A stretch of 64,000 nucleotides of DNA from Polaromonas sp. OV174 (GTDB lineage Bacteria > Pseudomonadota > Gammaproteobacteria > Burkholderiales > Burkholderiaceae_C), in NCBI RefSeq assembly GCF_900112285.1, contig NZ_FOKZ01000011.1:89706-153705 (forward strand). The letters are read 5' to 3'. This document shows positions 28,879 through 38,732 of this stretch, piece by piece; position 1 is the stretch's first letter; the number at the start of each line of letters is the position of its first letter. The position numbers and the translations under genes were made by a program. The notes under the pieces are model-generated. The model was given only the letters and a program-made list of their open reading frames with translations. It ran no database searches and was not told where the DNA came from.

Positions 28879-28898
28879 TCATGCGAAGGTTCGCATGA
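28879..28898. repeat. Perfect palindrome at the left RIT/IS66 junction
   Basis: TCATGCGAAGGTTCGCATGA: two nine-base arms around GG. It abuts the left inverted repeat and is absent from the right junction. The half-site ATGCGAAG recurs four times inside the element (28924, 28999, 32246 and 32313 regions). Confidence 0.75.
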
Positions 28899-28954
28899 CC
28901 GGAATAAGGCGAACTCCGCTTTTATGCGAAGTCGGCGCCACGCTGTGGAGTCGG
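28899..28954 (+). repeat. RIT left inverted repeat
   Basis: Begins CCGGAATAAGGCG and ends GGAGTCGG. All 56 bases match the reverse complement of 32290-32345. An ATGCGAAG half-site (28924-28931) pairs with CTTCGCAT at 28999-29006. Confidence 0.95.
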
Positions 28955-29053
28955 TGACGCAACCTGCCTTTGCCACGCCGGTCTGATCACCTGCTGGACT
29001 TCGCATAAGAAGTCGCGTCTCCTGGGGTTCCAACCCCACTTCAGGAGATCGCG

Positions 29054-30283
29054 ATGGACGTCTTCAATGCCCTCACGGAGCTGGCCGCTTCTCGACTTCG
29101 AGCGAGCGCTTTGGCCCCCTTTGTTCAACCCTTCTGGGACCGGCTGTCTGAGCAGCGGTACTCGCCGGGCACGGTTCGCCAGTACACGAACTGCGTTGCC
29201 CACTTCGCCCACTGGTCAAGACGGCGGCGCTTCGCACTTCAGACGCTCGACCAACACGTTGTTGCCTTCCTCAACGAACACCTGCCTTGCTGCACTTGCG
29301 CTGCCCCTGTGCAGCGCAGCCGTAACCAGGTCCGCGCGGCTCTGCAGCACTTGAAGGCTGTTGTCTGCGCTTCGGGCGTCCAACAAGATGCCCGCCAGGG
29401 CAGCCTGGTCGATGAACAACTGCTGCGCTTCGACGACTACCTGCTTCACGCCAAGGGGCTCGCTGACAGCACGCGCCTTCGGCGCACGACGATTATTCGC
29501 GCGTTGCTGTCCTTGACCTCGAACTCGACGACGCCGGTGGCCGAGGAACTGCGGCAATTCCTGGCCCAAGAGCTGTCGCGGGTGAGCGCCGCCAGCGGCG
29601 GCGTTACCGCGACCGCAGTGCGCAGCTACCTGCGCTTCCGTGCCTTCGAGGGCGATCGCGTCGAGCACCTACTGCCGGTGGTCGCTGCGCCGGCACATTG
29701 GCGTCTTGCACCTTTGCCGCAGACGCTCGCGCCCGACGAGGTCAATCGGCTGCTGGTTGCCTTCCCGGCGGATCTACCGTCGCGCCTGCGCTGTTACGCC
29801 CTCGTGCGCTGCGTCGTCGACCTCGGACTGCGCAGCAGCGAGGCGATCGCGCTGGAACTCGACGACATCGACTGGGTGACCGGCACAGTTCGCATCAGCA
29901 GGAGCAAATCGCGACGAGCCGATGTGCTGCCGCTGCCGCAACTCACCGGCGCTGCCATTGCTGACTACGTGCGATCGGAACGCCCCCAGACCACGAGCCG
30001 CCGGGTCTTCGTTCGGCACGTGGCGCCTGTAGATGAACCAGTGGCCGCCGACGTCGTCAGGCGTGCCGTGCGCCAGGCATATCGCCGCGCCGGGTTGCCG
30101 TACACCCGGGTGCACATTCTTCGGCACACGCTGGCCAGCCGGCTTCTAAACACCGGCGGCACGCTCAAGGAGGTCGCCGATGTGCTTCGCCATCGCGAGC
30201 TGGACACCTCACTCATCTACGCCAAGGTCGACTTCGGCCGGCTGGGCGCGGTGGCCATGCCCTGGCCCGGGAGCCGGCCATGA
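29054..30283 (+). CDS. ritA: RIT tyrosine recombinase A
   Basis: First integrase-like protein of the trio, 409 residues. An N-terminal core-binding domain (YSPGTVRQYTNCVAHFAHW) precedes the catalytic domain. Catalytic candidates are Arg260 (DLGLRSSEAIAL), Lys285, His354-x2-Arg357 (HILRHTLASRLL), His380 (VLRHRELDTS) and Tyr389. The stop overlaps the ritB start by four bases (ATGA at 30280-30283). In RIT elements the three proteins are thought to act together on the element's ends. Confidence 0.92.
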   Translation: MDVFNALTELAASRLRASALAPFVQPFWDRLSEQRYSPGTVRQYTNCVAHFAHWSRRRRFALQTLDQHVVAFLNEHLPCCTCAAPVQRSRNQVRAALQHLKAVVCASGVQQDARQGSLVDEQLLRFDDYLLHAKGLADSTRLRRTTIIRALLSLTSNSTTPVAEELRQFLAQELSRVSAASGGVTATAVRSYLRFRAFEGDRVEHLLPVVAAPAHWRLAPLPQTLAPDEVNRLLVAFPADLPSRLRCYALVRCVVDLGLRSSEAIALELDDIDWVTGTVRISRSKSRRADVLPLPQLTGAAIADYVRSERPQTTSRRVFVRHVAPVDEPVAADVVRRAVRQAYRRAGLPYTRVHILRHTLASRLLNTGGTLKEVADVLRHRELDTSLIYAKVDFGRLGAVAMPWPGSRP

Positions 30284-31239
30284 GTGCGGCAACACCGATG
30301 CAAGAGGCTGTGGAGCGTTATCTCGAGGATCGCCGCCGCCTGGGCTTTGCGCTGACGGCACCCGCCACCGAGCTCGCGCGATTTGCCCGGTACGCCGACG
30401 CACGAGAACATCGAGGCCCACTCACGCAGGAGCTGATGCTGGGTTGGGCACGGGAGCATGTGCATCGAACCAGCGACGTGACTGCAGCACGCAGGCTGGA
30501 GATCGTGCTTCCATTCGCCGCGCATTACCGGCAGTTCGAGCCGGCTACGGAGATTCCCCCCAAGGGCATCCTTGGTCGTGGTCATCGGCGCCTGGCGCCG
30601 CACATTTACACGGACCAGGAGATCATCCAGTTGCTCGACGCTGCCGGCCGACTGACCTTGACCTGGCCTCTTCGAGCGCTAACCTACCGCAGCCTATTCG
30701 GGCTGATCGCAGCGGCCGGCCTCAGGCTGTCCGAAGCGCTGATGCTCACGCTGGGCGACGTCGACCCGCAGGCCGCCGCGCTCACCGTGCGCCAGACCAA
30801 GTTCCACAAGTCCCGCCGCCTGCCGCTTCATCCGAGCACGGTGCGGGAACTCGAGCTGTACCGGCAAGCGCGAGACCGATGCCAGAGCACCGAGGACAGC
30901 GCCCCGTTCTTCGTCTCGCACGATGGTGGGCATCTGCCCACGCGCACGGTAGAGAACGTCTTCCGGCGCCTGCAACCAGGACTCGGCTGGCGCGCCCGCG
31001 GCGACCATCCTTATCCCCGGATCCACGATCTGAGGCACACCATGGCGGTGCGGCGCTTGCAGCGCTGGCGCGAGTCTGGTCAGTCCATCGACCACGCGAT
31101 GTTCTGGCTTTGCACCTACCTGGGCCACGCCAAGATCTCCGACACCTACTGGTATCTGTCCGGCATCCCGGAGTTGATGGACACCATCGGCGCTCGGTTC
31201 GAGCGCTTTGTCGGCGTCGTCGGGCAAGGGGGTGAGTGA
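30280..31239 (+). CDS. ritB: RIT tyrosine recombinase B
   Basis: 319 residues with Arg149 (AAGLRLSEALML), a lysine in TKFHKSRRLPL, His249-x2-Arg252 (IHDLRHTMAVRRL), His283 (YLGHAKISDTYWY) and a tyrosine at about 290-292. Overlaps ritA at its start and ritC at its end. The insertion of residues between the HxxR and second histidine motifs (WRESGQSIDHAMFWLCTY) is longer than in XerC/D, typical of this second RIT protein. Confidence 0.92.
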   Translation: MSAATPMQEAVERYLEDRRRLGFALTAPATELARFARYADAREHRGPLTQELMLGWAREHVHRTSDVTAARRLEIVLPFAAHYRQFEPATEIPPKGILGRGHRRLAPHIYTDQEIIQLLDAAGRLTLTWPLRALTYRSLFGLIAAAGLRLSEALMLTLGDVDPQAAALTVRQTKFHKSRRLPLHPSTVRELELYRQARDRCQSTEDSAPFFVSHDGGHLPTRTVENVFRRLQPGLGWRARGDHPYPRIHDLRHTMAVRRLQRWRESGQSIDHAMFWLCTYLGHAKISDTYWYLSGIPELMDTIGARFERFVGVVGQGGE

Positions 31240-32243
31240 TGAACCGCCAGACCGCACCGACATTCGCCGGCCTCGTGCAGGAATTCTTCACCGACTACAT
31301 GGTGCAGCAGCGCGCCTTGAGCCCGCGCACGGTAGCCTCATACCGGGACACTTTCGTGCTGTTGCTGCGCTTCGCCGAAGACAAGCTGCGCCTGCCGGCG
31401 CACGGGATGACAATGGCCGACCTCAATGCCCGGTTCTTGGCCGACTTCCTGGATCACCTGGAGGCCCAGCGACACAACTCCGTGCGAAGTCGCAATGTTC
31501 GATTGGCCGCGGTTCGAGCGTTCCTGAAGTTCGCCGCCAGGCGTGACCCGGCCAACCTGGGCGTAATCGAGAACGCGTTGGCCGTGCCGATGAAGCGCTT
31601 CGAACGCAAGATGGTCGGCTTCGTGCCGCACGAACAGATGCTGGCGGTGATCGACGTGGCGAGCGACACCTGGATCGGGCAGCGAGACCGATTGATGCTG
31701 ACACTCATGTTCAACACGGGTGCTCGCGTCTCCGAGATCATCGGCGTGCGCGTGGCCGACGTCGTGCTCGGGCCGAGTAACAGCATCCGGCTGCGCGGCA
31801 AGGGGCGCAAACAGCGCTCACTGCCGTTGTGGAAGAGTTCGGCTCGGGCCGTGCGCGACTGGCTGCACTTGAATCCACAGTTGCACCAGGATTCGCCGCT
31901 TCTGCCCACGCGAGACGGACGGGCAATGACCAGGGCCAATGTCGCCCAGCGCCTGAAGCTGGCAGTCGAGGTGGCGTCGGTCAAACACGCGCAGCTCAAG
32001 ACGATGTCGGTGTCGCCGCACGTCGTGCGGCATTCCACTGCGATGAGCCTGTTGCAATCCGGGGTAGACCCTTGTGAGATCGCGCTCTGGCTGGGTCACG
32101 AGAGCCCTTCGACAACTCACATGTACGTCGAGGCGGATCTGGCCATGAAGGAGCGCGCGCTGGCGCGGCTGAAGCAACCAGAGATCAAGCAAGCGCGGTA
32201 TCGCGCGCCGAAGGCCCTGTTGGCGTTCCTACAAGGGCTGTGA
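31236..32243 (+). CDS. ritC: RIT tyrosine recombinase C
   Basis: 335 residues, the most XerD-like of the three. A core-binding domain (LSPRTVASYRDTFVLLLRFAE) precedes Arg164 (NTGARVSEIIGVRV), Lys189 (GKGRKQRSLPL), His262-x2-Arg265 (PHVVRHSTAMSLL), His288 (WLGHESPSTTHMY) and nucleophile Tyr297. The start is GTG at 31236 or the adjacent ATG at 31239, overlapping the ritB stop. The stop is 46 bases before the right inverted repeat. Confidence 0.93.
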   Translation: MMNRQTAPTFAGLVQEFFTDYMVQQRALSPRTVASYRDTFVLLLRFAEDKLRLPAHGMTMADLNARFLADFLDHLEAQRHNSVRSRNVRLAAVRAFLKFAARRDPANLGVIENALAVPMKRFERKMVGFVPHEQMLAVIDVASDTWIGQRDRLMLTLMFNTGARVSEIIGVRVADVVLGPSNSIRLRGKGRKQRSLPLWKSSARAVRDWLHLNPQLHQDSPLLPTRDGRAMTRANVAQRLKLAVEVASVKHAQLKTMSVSPHVVRHSTAMSLLQSGVDPCEIALWLGHESPSTTHMYVEADLAMKERALARLKQPEIKQARYRAPKALLAFLQGL

Positions 32244-32289
32244 TTATGCGAAGCATTGTCGGCGCCCTGAGGCGAGCCTGCCCAGGGTG

Positions 32290-32345
32290 CCGACTCCACA
32301 GCGTGGCGCCGACTTCGCATAAAAGCGGAGTTCGCCTTATTCCGG
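32290..32345 (-). repeat. RIT right inverted repeat
   Basis: Exact reverse complement of 28899-28954. Its outer end runs directly into the IS66 sequence, where IS66 codons for ...IAIGR continue, so part of the terminal CCGGAA may belong to the target. Confidence 0.95.
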
Positions 32346-33661
32346 CCAATGGCAATCGGCCGGATCTGGTTCTCGATCCAGTTGTTGTCCACGGGCAATT
32401 GCCCGTCATCAACGAAGCGCGTCAGCGCAGTCCAGCGCCGCAGGCTGTAATCCAGCGCCCTGGCAGTCGCCGAGCTGTCCGGCAACTTTTGCCGCTGCAA
32501 TGTCATCCACTCGTGCAGCGCATCGAGCACTGGCTTGACGTGCTGCTGTCGGATGGCCTGGCGCTGATCGGCGTTCAGCACCTTGACCTCGCGTTCGATG
32601 TCGTAGACCTTGGCGAACTGCTCCAGCGCGAACCCGGCGATCTGGCTTTTGTGGGCCGCGTGCAGGTCAAAGAATTTGCGCCGGGCGTGCGCCAGGCAAC
32701 CAGCTTCGGTGATGCCATTGGCAAACCCGGCCTTGTAGCCGCTGAAGTCATCACATACCAGGCTGCCCCGCCAGTTGCTGAGGAAGAACCTGGCATGTTC
32801 ACCGGCTCTGGACTCGCAGAAGTCGTACACCACGGCTTTCATGCCTTCGAAGGCGCCTGGCGCGTAGGCCCACAGGTAAGCCCGGTGCGTTGTGCCCTTG
32901 CCAGGCTTGAGCATCTGCACCGGCGTCTCGTCAGCGTGCAGCACGCGGTGGCTGAGTATCTCGGCCTTCAGCGCATCAACCAGCGGCTGCAGCCGCACGC
33001 CGCAGGCGCCCACCCACTGCGCCAGGGTCGAGCGGGGGATGGCCAGACCGGCGCGAGCAAAGATGGTTTCCTGGCGGTACAGGGGCAGGTGGTCGGCGTA
33101 CTTGGCCACTAGCACCTGGGCTAGCAGGCCGGCGGTGGGGATGCCTTTGTCGATCACATGCGCACCGACCGGCGCCTGGGAGATGGTCTCGCACTGCGCG
33201 CAGGCCCACTTGCCACGGATGTGGCGCTCCACCGTGAACACGCCGGGCACATAGTCCAGTTTTTCGGCAACGTCTTCGCCGATGCGTTTCATCTGGCAGC
33301 CGCATTGGCAGGTCGTCCATTCCGGCTCGTGGCGGATCTCGCGCCGCGGCAGGTGGGCCGGCAGCGGCTGGCGTTTGGGCTGTTGTTTGGCCTCGGGGGC
33401 CACCGCCGGCGGCTGGAGTTGTTCGATCTCGTGGGCGACCGCCGCCAGATCGGCCTCGATCTCGTCTTCGAGCAGGCTGCGCTGCTCGGCGTTGAAGCGT
33501 TCGGACTGGGCGGCGAACTTCATGCGCTTGAGCAGCGCGTTCTCATGGGTGAGTTTGGCGTTGAGCGCCTGGCTGTGGCGCAGTTCGGTGAGCAGCCGCG
33601 TGGTCATCTCGCGCAGTTGCTCGGCGCTCAGGTCATCCAGGGATTGCGGCTGCATCAACAT
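32346..33661 (-). pseudogene. IS66 transposase (TnpC), N-terminal part interrupted by the RIT element
   Basis: From the ATG at 33661 (MLMQPQSLDDLSAEQL) about 438 residues of an IS66 TnpC: a coiled-coil leucine-rich N-terminus, the zinc-ribbon (TTCQCGCQM, KWACAQCETI), and a DDE core with HADETPVQML, VCDDFSGYKAGF and a glutamate in PVDNNWIENQIRP. It stops being IS66 at IAIGR, where the RIT element begins. The frame then runs into RIT sequence and ends near 32117. The companion tnpA and tnpB genes expected upstream are not recognisable. Confidence 0.93.
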
Positions 33662-34081
33662 GACAGGCAGTGTGCCAAGGGAGCCCCTTGACTGCCATGC
33701 GCAAATCCACGGATTGCGCGCCGGCTTCAGACCACGGTGATGATGCCGGCGTCTGCTCCAGCGTGTCCAGCACGGGCCATCGCAGGCATTCGAGGTGCGG
33801 AAGCTGGTCGCGCAGCAGCGGAACATCGTGCCGCCGGAGGTTGTGCCCAGCAGTACACCGCCCCCAAGAGCAAAGCTGTTCAAGGCAACCGCGACCGGGA
33901 CGCTTTCGCGGGTGAGCAAGCACTATCGAGCGCACCATCACTGTTGATTTCCATCCAGAAGTGACCCAGTTGGCCCACTGGCTCAACTTCCAGTCGGCGC
34001 CAACAGCAGGCAAGGCGAGATCGCAGCCAATGTGTCTTCCTCGGCACCGAATTCGCAACACGAGATCCCAACCGAAGAGTT
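33662..34081. other. Unassigned DNA between IS66 and the TPP decarboxylase genes
   Basis: About 420 bases. On the minus strand the IS66 frame stays open upstream to 33919 but has no TnpB-like sequence. The stretch near 33935-33990 (minus strand TGGGTCACTTCTGGATGG) resembles an insertion-sequence end, weakly. No supported gene. Confidence 0.4.
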
Positions 34082-34711
34082 TCACCCCCTCTCACTCTGG
34101 CGGTGGTCTTTCAATAATGCAGTCCGAAGAACGGGCACGGCGTTGCGCATCCGGTCAAACTGGTCATCGGGCACGTACGGTTGCGTCCGGTCGGCACCGA
34201 TTCTTTGGGCATCGGCTTCGATCTTCAGCTCGACCATAGCAAGCTGCGGCTCGGTGAGCAGCCGGGGCAGCGCGGCCTGGAGTGCACTGAGACTCGTGAA
34301 GGTGAAACTCCGTGTATACCCGGTGGCTGAAGCGAATGCCGCGAACTCATGCGGGGGCGAGCAGCCGGGTCTCGTCATGTTGACTGCACCGTTGAATTGG
34401 ACCGCATTGTTGATGACGACGTGGATCATCCAGGCGGGACGAGCGCTCGCAACGCTCACCATCCCGCCCAGTTCCATGAGAAGGCTGGCATCGCCATCGA
34501 CGGCAATGATGGGGATGTCGGGCCGCGCGAGCGAGATCCCCAATGCGAGGCACGCGGCTCCGCCCATGAGAGGAACCGAGTCGATACGCCGATGCTTATC
34601 ACCAAGCTCGTCGAATGCGAACATCGCAGACATCGTTGAGACAAGTACCGAACGAGGTGCATGCGACTCTCTGGCAGCGGAAATCGCGCCGCAGGCTTCC
34701 ATCAGATTCAT
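34082..34711 (-). CDS. TPP-dependent 2-oxoacid decarboxylase, subunit beta (ComE-like)
   Basis: C-terminal (PP) half of a split thiamine-diphosphate decarboxylase. The start at 34711 (MNLMEACGAISAARE) gives 209 residues. The cofactor motif runs from VDGDASLLMELGG to HVVINNAVQFNG, the GDGx24-27NN pattern. Split alpha/beta enzymes of this size include sulfopyruvate decarboxylase (ComD/ComE) and phosphonopyruvate decarboxylase; the substrate here is unknown, but the neighbouring TauD-like and sulfatase genes make a sulfonated 2-oxoacid plausible. Last gene of the minus-strand block, 19 bases after subunit alpha. Confidence 0.8.
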   Translation of the reverse strand: MNLMEACGAISAARESHAPRSVLVSTMSAMFAFDELGDKHRRIDSVPLMGGAACLALGISLARPDIPIIAVDGDASLLMELGGMVSVASARPAWMIHVVINNAVQFNGAVNMTRPGCSPPHEFAAFASATGYTRSFTFTSLSALQAALPRLLTEPQLAMVELKIEADAQRIGADRTQPYVPDDQFDRMRNAVPVLRTALLKDHRQSERG

Positions 34712-34730
34712 AGTGTGATTCTTCCGAGCG

Positions 34731-35282
34731 TCAAGCCCATGTCGTGTAGCGTCCGACCAGCACTGCTGCAGCGCCCCCGGCCGTGCTCGTGTGAGCAAAC
34801 GCGTGATCCAGGGACGCCAGCTGATCGTCGTCATCAAGCGCCCAGTAGGGGACATTGCATGCCTCAAGAATCGGCTCCGTCAGGCGCACGACGTTGCGCT
34901 TCGACTCCCGTGTGGAATGCCCCATATTTTCTTGTTCACGACCGAATTGGCCGACGAGAAAAACCAATGGAATGCGTGCGTCGATGCATATTGCACGCAG
35001 GCTGTTCAACCCTTTGTGCAATCCCTGGTTTTGTACCATCAGGATCGGACGGCGACCACCCAGATAGAGACCCGCTGCCGTTGTGATCGCCTGATCTTCT
35101 GTGCAGGCGAAGATCTGCCGAATTCCGTCGATGCCACTTTGCAGGCGCTCGTGTACGGAGAACTGCACGAAGTCCGGCACAGTCACCACATCGCTAACTC
35201 CCGCCGCCTTCAGTCGAAGGCAAACGCCGCTTGCGCTGGGTCCGAGGGCGTCGCTTGGGCCACCCCACGCGGTAACGCTCAT
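34731..35282 (-). CDS. TPP-dependent 2-oxoacid decarboxylase, subunit alpha (ComD-like)
   Basis: N-terminal (Pyr) half of the split decarboxylase, 183 residues. CTEDQAITTAAGLYLGGRRP carries the conserved glutamate that activates the TPP pyrimidine ring (near residue 61), followed by ILMVQNQGLHKGLNSL and IPLVFLVGQFGRE, all typical of ComD-type subunits. An AGGAG-type site precedes the ATG at 35282. It presumably forms a heteromer with the product of the next gene. 130 bases separate it from the GMC gene upstream. Confidence 0.8.
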   Translation of the reverse strand: MSVTAWGGPSDALGPSASGVCLRLKAAGVSDVVTVPDFVQFSVHERLQSGIDGIRQIFACTEDQAITTAAGLYLGGRRPILMVQNQGLHKGLNSLRAICIDARIPLVFLVGQFGREQENMGHSTRESKRNVVRLTEPILEACNVPYWALDDDDQLASLDHAFAHTSTAGGAAAVLVGRYTTWA

Positions 35283-35412
35283 GCAAATTCTCCTGTGAAT
35301 GAAATAACCCCCATCCTGGCCCAGAACAGCCGGGCCGCAGCGTATCGAAGATGCGCCAATGTCATGGAGTGGACAGTTCCATCAACGCTCCGTCCCAGTC
35401 GATCAACACGGT

Positions 35413-37023
35413 TCATGCCGGAGAGCCCTTTGCATCCTCGCGGATCAAGTCGGCCGCCCGCTCGGCGATCATGATCGTCGCCGCGTTCGTATTGCCCGAC
35501 ACGATTGTCGGCATGATCGACGCGTCGACCACTCTCAGCCCGGCGACGCCACGCACGCGCAGCCGCGGATCGACGACTGCGAGGTCATCGGAGCCCATGC
35601 GACAGGTTCCACACTGATGGTAGGCAGAGAAGGCGTGCTGTCGAGCTGCTTCAAGCCACTCGTCGTCCGTGCGCACGGAGGCACTTGGCTGGAGTTCTTC
35701 CGCCACAAGTGGTGATAGCGCGGATGTCGACGTCATGCGCCGCACCAGCTTCGCGCCTTCCACAGTGAGTCGCTGGTCGTACTCTGTAGTGAGGTAGTTT
35801 CCACTCATCGCCGCAGCCTGAATTGGATCGCGTGAGCGAATCCATAGGCGCCCGCGGCTCGTTGGTCGCATCGGGTAGAACAGGAGTGTGAACCCCGAAA
35901 AGGGATGCGGAGCAGAGCCGCGTTCGGGCGCACTGATTGTGCTCAGGAAGACTTGGATGTCGGGAGTCTTCGATTCGGGCAAGAGGCGAGTCATGGCTGC
36001 GGCCGACATGACGCCGACCGCGAGCGGTCCCGTCCTGAAGAGAAGGTAGCGCAAACCCGTTCGAGCCTTCGACCAGATCGAATTCAGTTCGTCGTTCGTG
36101 GTGACCGGTTTTGTGCATCTGTACACAAGCCGAAGGGCGAGGTGGTCCTGCAGGTTCTCGCCAACCCCGGGCAGGTCGGCGATCACCGGAATTCCGTGCT
36201 CTGCAAGCAAAGCGGCAGGACCGATGCCGGAGAGCTGCAGCAGCTGCGGCGATTGCAGCGCGCCCGCAGCGAGGATGACCTCCTTTGCTGCAGAAGCCGC
36301 CGATTCGATGCCGTGCCGTCGCCACCGCACGCCGGTCGCGCGCCGTCCCTCAAATGTCACCGCTGTTGCATGCGCATCGGTCAAAACAGTCAAGTTCGCA
36401 CGGCTGCGTGCCGGCTGCAAATAGGCCACCGACGTCGAGCAGCGCCGGCCGTTGCGGGTCGTGATCTGAATGTACCCCGCGCCTTCCTGCGCCGCACCGT
36501 TGAAATCCTCGTTCGCGGGAATCCCCAGCTTCATCGCGGCCTGAATGAATGCGTCCCCGAGCTCTCCGCGGTTGGGAACATCCGAGACCCACAGGGGCCC
36601 GTCCCCGCCGTGCAGTTCGCTGGCTCCGCGCGAGTTTCGCTCCGATTTGATGAAGTAGCGCTGTGCCTCGCGCCTGTTCCATCCCGTCGCCCCCAGCCGC
36701 TCCCACTCGTCAAAATCCTCCAGTTGTCCACGCACATGGATCATTCCGTTGATGGAGCTCGATCCTCCCAGCGTACGACCCCTCGGCCAGTTAATGCTGC
36801 GGCCGTTCAGCGAAGGATCCGGCTGCGTCCAGAAGCGCCAGTCCAACTGCTCGTGATGCATCGTCTTGCCATAGCCGATTGGCACGTGAATCCAGGGATT
36901 GCGATCCTGCGGACCCGCCTCAAGTAGCAGCACTGTGGAGCGCCCGTCCTCGCTCAGCCTGTTGGCAAGCACACACCCGGCCGAGCCCGCGCCGACAATC
37001 ACGTAGTCATAGGTCGTGTTCAT
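35413..37023 (-). CDS. GMC-family FAD-dependent oxidoreductase (choline dehydrogenase-like)
   Basis: Flavoprotein alcohol or aldehyde dehydrogenase of 536 residues. The FAD dinucleotide motif is at the start ([20 protein letters not shown]), then [18 protein letters not shown] (GMC signature 1), [18 protein letters not shown] (signature 2) and the C-terminal catalytic pair, [11 protein letters not shown] and [20 protein letters not shown]. It resembles choline and polyethylene-glycol or alkanol dehydrogenases. Its ATG overlaps the stop of the acyl-CoA ligase (37020-37023), so the two are coupled and probably act in sequence on one substrate. Confidence 0.9.
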   Translation of the reverse strand: MNTTYDYVIVGAGSAGCVLANRLSEDGRSTVLLLEAGPQDRNPWIHVPIGYGKTMHHEQLDWRFWTQPDPSLNGRSINWPRGRTLGGSSSINGMIHVRGQLEDFDEWERLGATGWNRREAQRYFIKSERNSRGASELHGGDGPLWVSDVPNRGELGDAFIQAAMKLGIPANEDFNGAAQEGAGYIQITTRNGRRCSTSVAYLQPARSRANLTVLTDAHATAVTFEGRRATGVRWRRHGIESAASAAKEVILAAGALQSPQLLQLSGIGPAALLAEHGIPVIADLPGVGENLQDHLALRLVYRCTKPVTTNDELNSIWSKARTGLRYLLFRTGPLAVGVMSAAAMTRLLPESKTPDIQVFLSTISAPERGSAPHPFSGFTLLFYPMRPTSRGRLWIRSRDPIQAAAMSGNYLTTEYDQRLTVEGAKLVRRMTSTSALSPLVAEELQPSASVRTDDEWLEAARQHAFSAYHQCGTCRMGSDDLAVVDPRLRVRGVAGLRVVDASIMPTIVSGNTNAATIMIAERAADLIREDAKGSPA

Positions 37024-38732
37024 GTTCTGGCTTCCAGTCGCATGTTGTTCGCGCCAGTGGTATCTCGACCACTGGCGCTCGTCGCGATCCGCTTCTTGCG
37101 GTCGCGCAGATCCACGATCCCTGGCTCATGCCGCGGATCATCGCGGCTCGACAGGATGTTGTGCTTTTGAATTTTCTGGGTGCCCGTTTTGGGAATCTCC
37201 CCTTTGAAGAGGATCCATCCGGGCGCCTTGTAGTAAGCGAGCCTTTCGCGGCAAAAATCATGGACCTCCGACGCGATTTCCACCCGACGCCCGTTGTCCA
37301 GAGCCTGCGCGCGTACTCCCGCTATCAGGACAACGCAAGCCAGCACCTCTTCTTCGCGCAATTCGTCCTTTACTGCGAGGACGGCAGCATGCTCGATCAG
37401 CGGATGCGTCATCAGCAATGCTTCTACTTCGGCAGCGGCGATGTTCTCGCCCGATCGGCGGATGATGTTCTTGCGCCTGTCGACGAAGTGCAGCATCCCG
37501 GATTCGTCTTTCACCACGACATCCCCGGTGTGGAACCAACCGTCCTTCCAGGCAGACTCCGTTGCCTCGGGGTCGTCGAGGTACCCGGTGAAGAAATCTT
37601 TGCGCGGCTGCGCCTCGGAATGGCGCACGAGCATCTCTCCGGGAGCGTTCAGGCCCGCTTCATTGCCTGCGTCGTCGACCACTTTCACCTGCAACCCCGG
37701 CACGGCCGGCCCGAATGCACGTGAGCCGACACAACGGGGCGGGACATTGTCGACAAGAACGCGCACGATCTCGGTCATGCCCCAGATCTCAAGAAGGGGA
37801 AAACCAAACCTTTTTTCGAACTTCGCTTGCAGTTGCGGCTCAACGCCTGCCCCGAAGCCGAACCGCACGGAATGCATTCGATCCAACTCGGACTCCGGCT
37901 GATCTAGAAGGAGGGGGACGATCACTCCGAGGTGGTGGATGATGGTCGCATGCGACTGCCTCACCTCCTGCCACCAACGCGACGGCTGGAAGCGATCGCT
38001 TTGAATCTGGCATCCGCCAGTCAGCAGCATGCAAAAGAACGAGAGAACCGAGGCATTGACGTGGTAGAGCGGCAGCGCGTTGTAGAGGCGCTCGCTGCGT
38101 TCTCGAACCTCCGCTAGGTGCCCGCGGCTCGCGTACCATGCCCCAGCAGCCAGCTCATACCTGTGGGAGAGAACGCAACCCTTCGGCCGACCGGTGGTGC
38201 CTGAGGTGTAGAGAATGCTGGCGGAAGTGCTAGAGCGGACTGCATCTTTCTCGCGTCGCCGGCGCGGCGATCGCAACAACGCCTCGAATTGATCGATCTC
38301 CACCAGCACGGGCTTTTCGAAGGTCGTCATCAGCACGGATTCGACAATGGTGCGCCGGACCGCAAGCAGCACGATCAAGTCAAGCTTGGCGTGGTCGATC
38401 AGGTATGCAAGTTCCGAGGCCCGGTACTCCGGATTCACGGGAACGCAGCAAGCCCCGATCACGTTCAGTGCCAGCTTGTGGACGAAGTGCTCAGGCCGGT
38501 TGTCGAGGAAGAGTCCCACGCGATGTCCCGGGCCATACCCGGCAGCAAGGTATTGACGAGCCAGTTCTTCGACGGCCAACGCACTGTTCTGGTAAGTGAG
38601 TTCGTACCCGAGCGGGTGGTAGTCGCGGTTCGGATTGTGAGGTGCCGCTACGAGCGGCAACTCCCCGAAGACATCGGCGGCGCGGTGCAGCGCCGATCCG
38701 ATCGTTTCCTCGTCTCCGAGTTGAATCATCAT
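37020..38732 (-). CDS. Acyl-CoA synthetase / AMP-dependent ligase
   Basis: Activates a carboxylic acid to its CoA thioester. 570 residues with [20 protein letters not shown] (P-loop), a [13 protein letters not shown] segment, [15 protein letters not shown] and [20 protein letters not shown]. Closest in layout to crotonobetaine/carnitine or medium-chain CoA ligases. The N-terminus ([19 protein letters not shown]) starts inside the TauD stop; the second ATG (38729) is better spaced from the GGAGG site. The C-terminal residues after the catalytic-lysine region ([12 protein letters not shown]) are a basic tail without family match. Substrate unknown. Confidence 0.87.
   Translation of the reverse strand: MMIQLGDEETIGSALHRAADVFGELPLVAAPHNPNRDYHPLGYELTYQNSALAVEELARQYLAAGYGPGHRVGLFLDNRPEHFVHKLALNVIGACCVPVNPEYRASELAYLIDHAKLDLIVLLAVRRTIVESVLMTTFEKPVLVEIDQFEALLRSPRRRREKDAVRSSTSASILYTSGTTGRPKGCVLSHRYELAAGAWYASRGHLAEVRERSERLYNALPLYHVNASVLSFFCMLLTGGCQIQSDRFQPSRWWQEVRQSHATIIHHLGVIVPLLLDQPESELDRMHSVRFGFGAGVEPQLQAKFEKRFGFPLLEIWGMTEIVRVLVDNVPPRCVGSRAFGPAVPGLQVKVVDDAGNEAGLNAPGEMLVRHSEAQPRKDFFTGYLDDPEATESAWKDGWFHTGDVVVKDESGMLHFVDRRKNIIRRSGENIAAAEVEALLMTHPLIEHAAVLAVKDELREEEVLACVVLIAGVRAQALDNGRRVEIASEVHDFCRERLAYYKAPGWILFKGEIPKTGTQKIQKHNILSSRDDPRHEPGIVDLRDRKKRIATSASGRDTTGANNMRLEART

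Larger units (their letters stand above)
28899..32345. mobile_element. RIT element (recombinases in trio)
   Basis: Three overlapping tyrosine-recombinase genes (29054-32243) lie between perfect 56-base inverted repeats at 28899-28954 and 32290-32345. This is the published RIT architecture. The element interrupts an IS66 transposase gene. All three genes are open and keep their catalytic residues, and the repeats are identical, so the element looks intact and recently moved. Confidence 0.93.

Noticed and set aside
33662..33919. N-terminal extension of the IS66 transposase frame
   Set aside because: IS66 TnpC homology begins at about 33661. The extension is basic, low in structure and unlike TnpA or TnpB.
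35905..36927. A 340-codon plus-strand open frame across the GMC oxidoreductase
   Set aside because: Antisense shadow of a well-supported gene, with no motifs.
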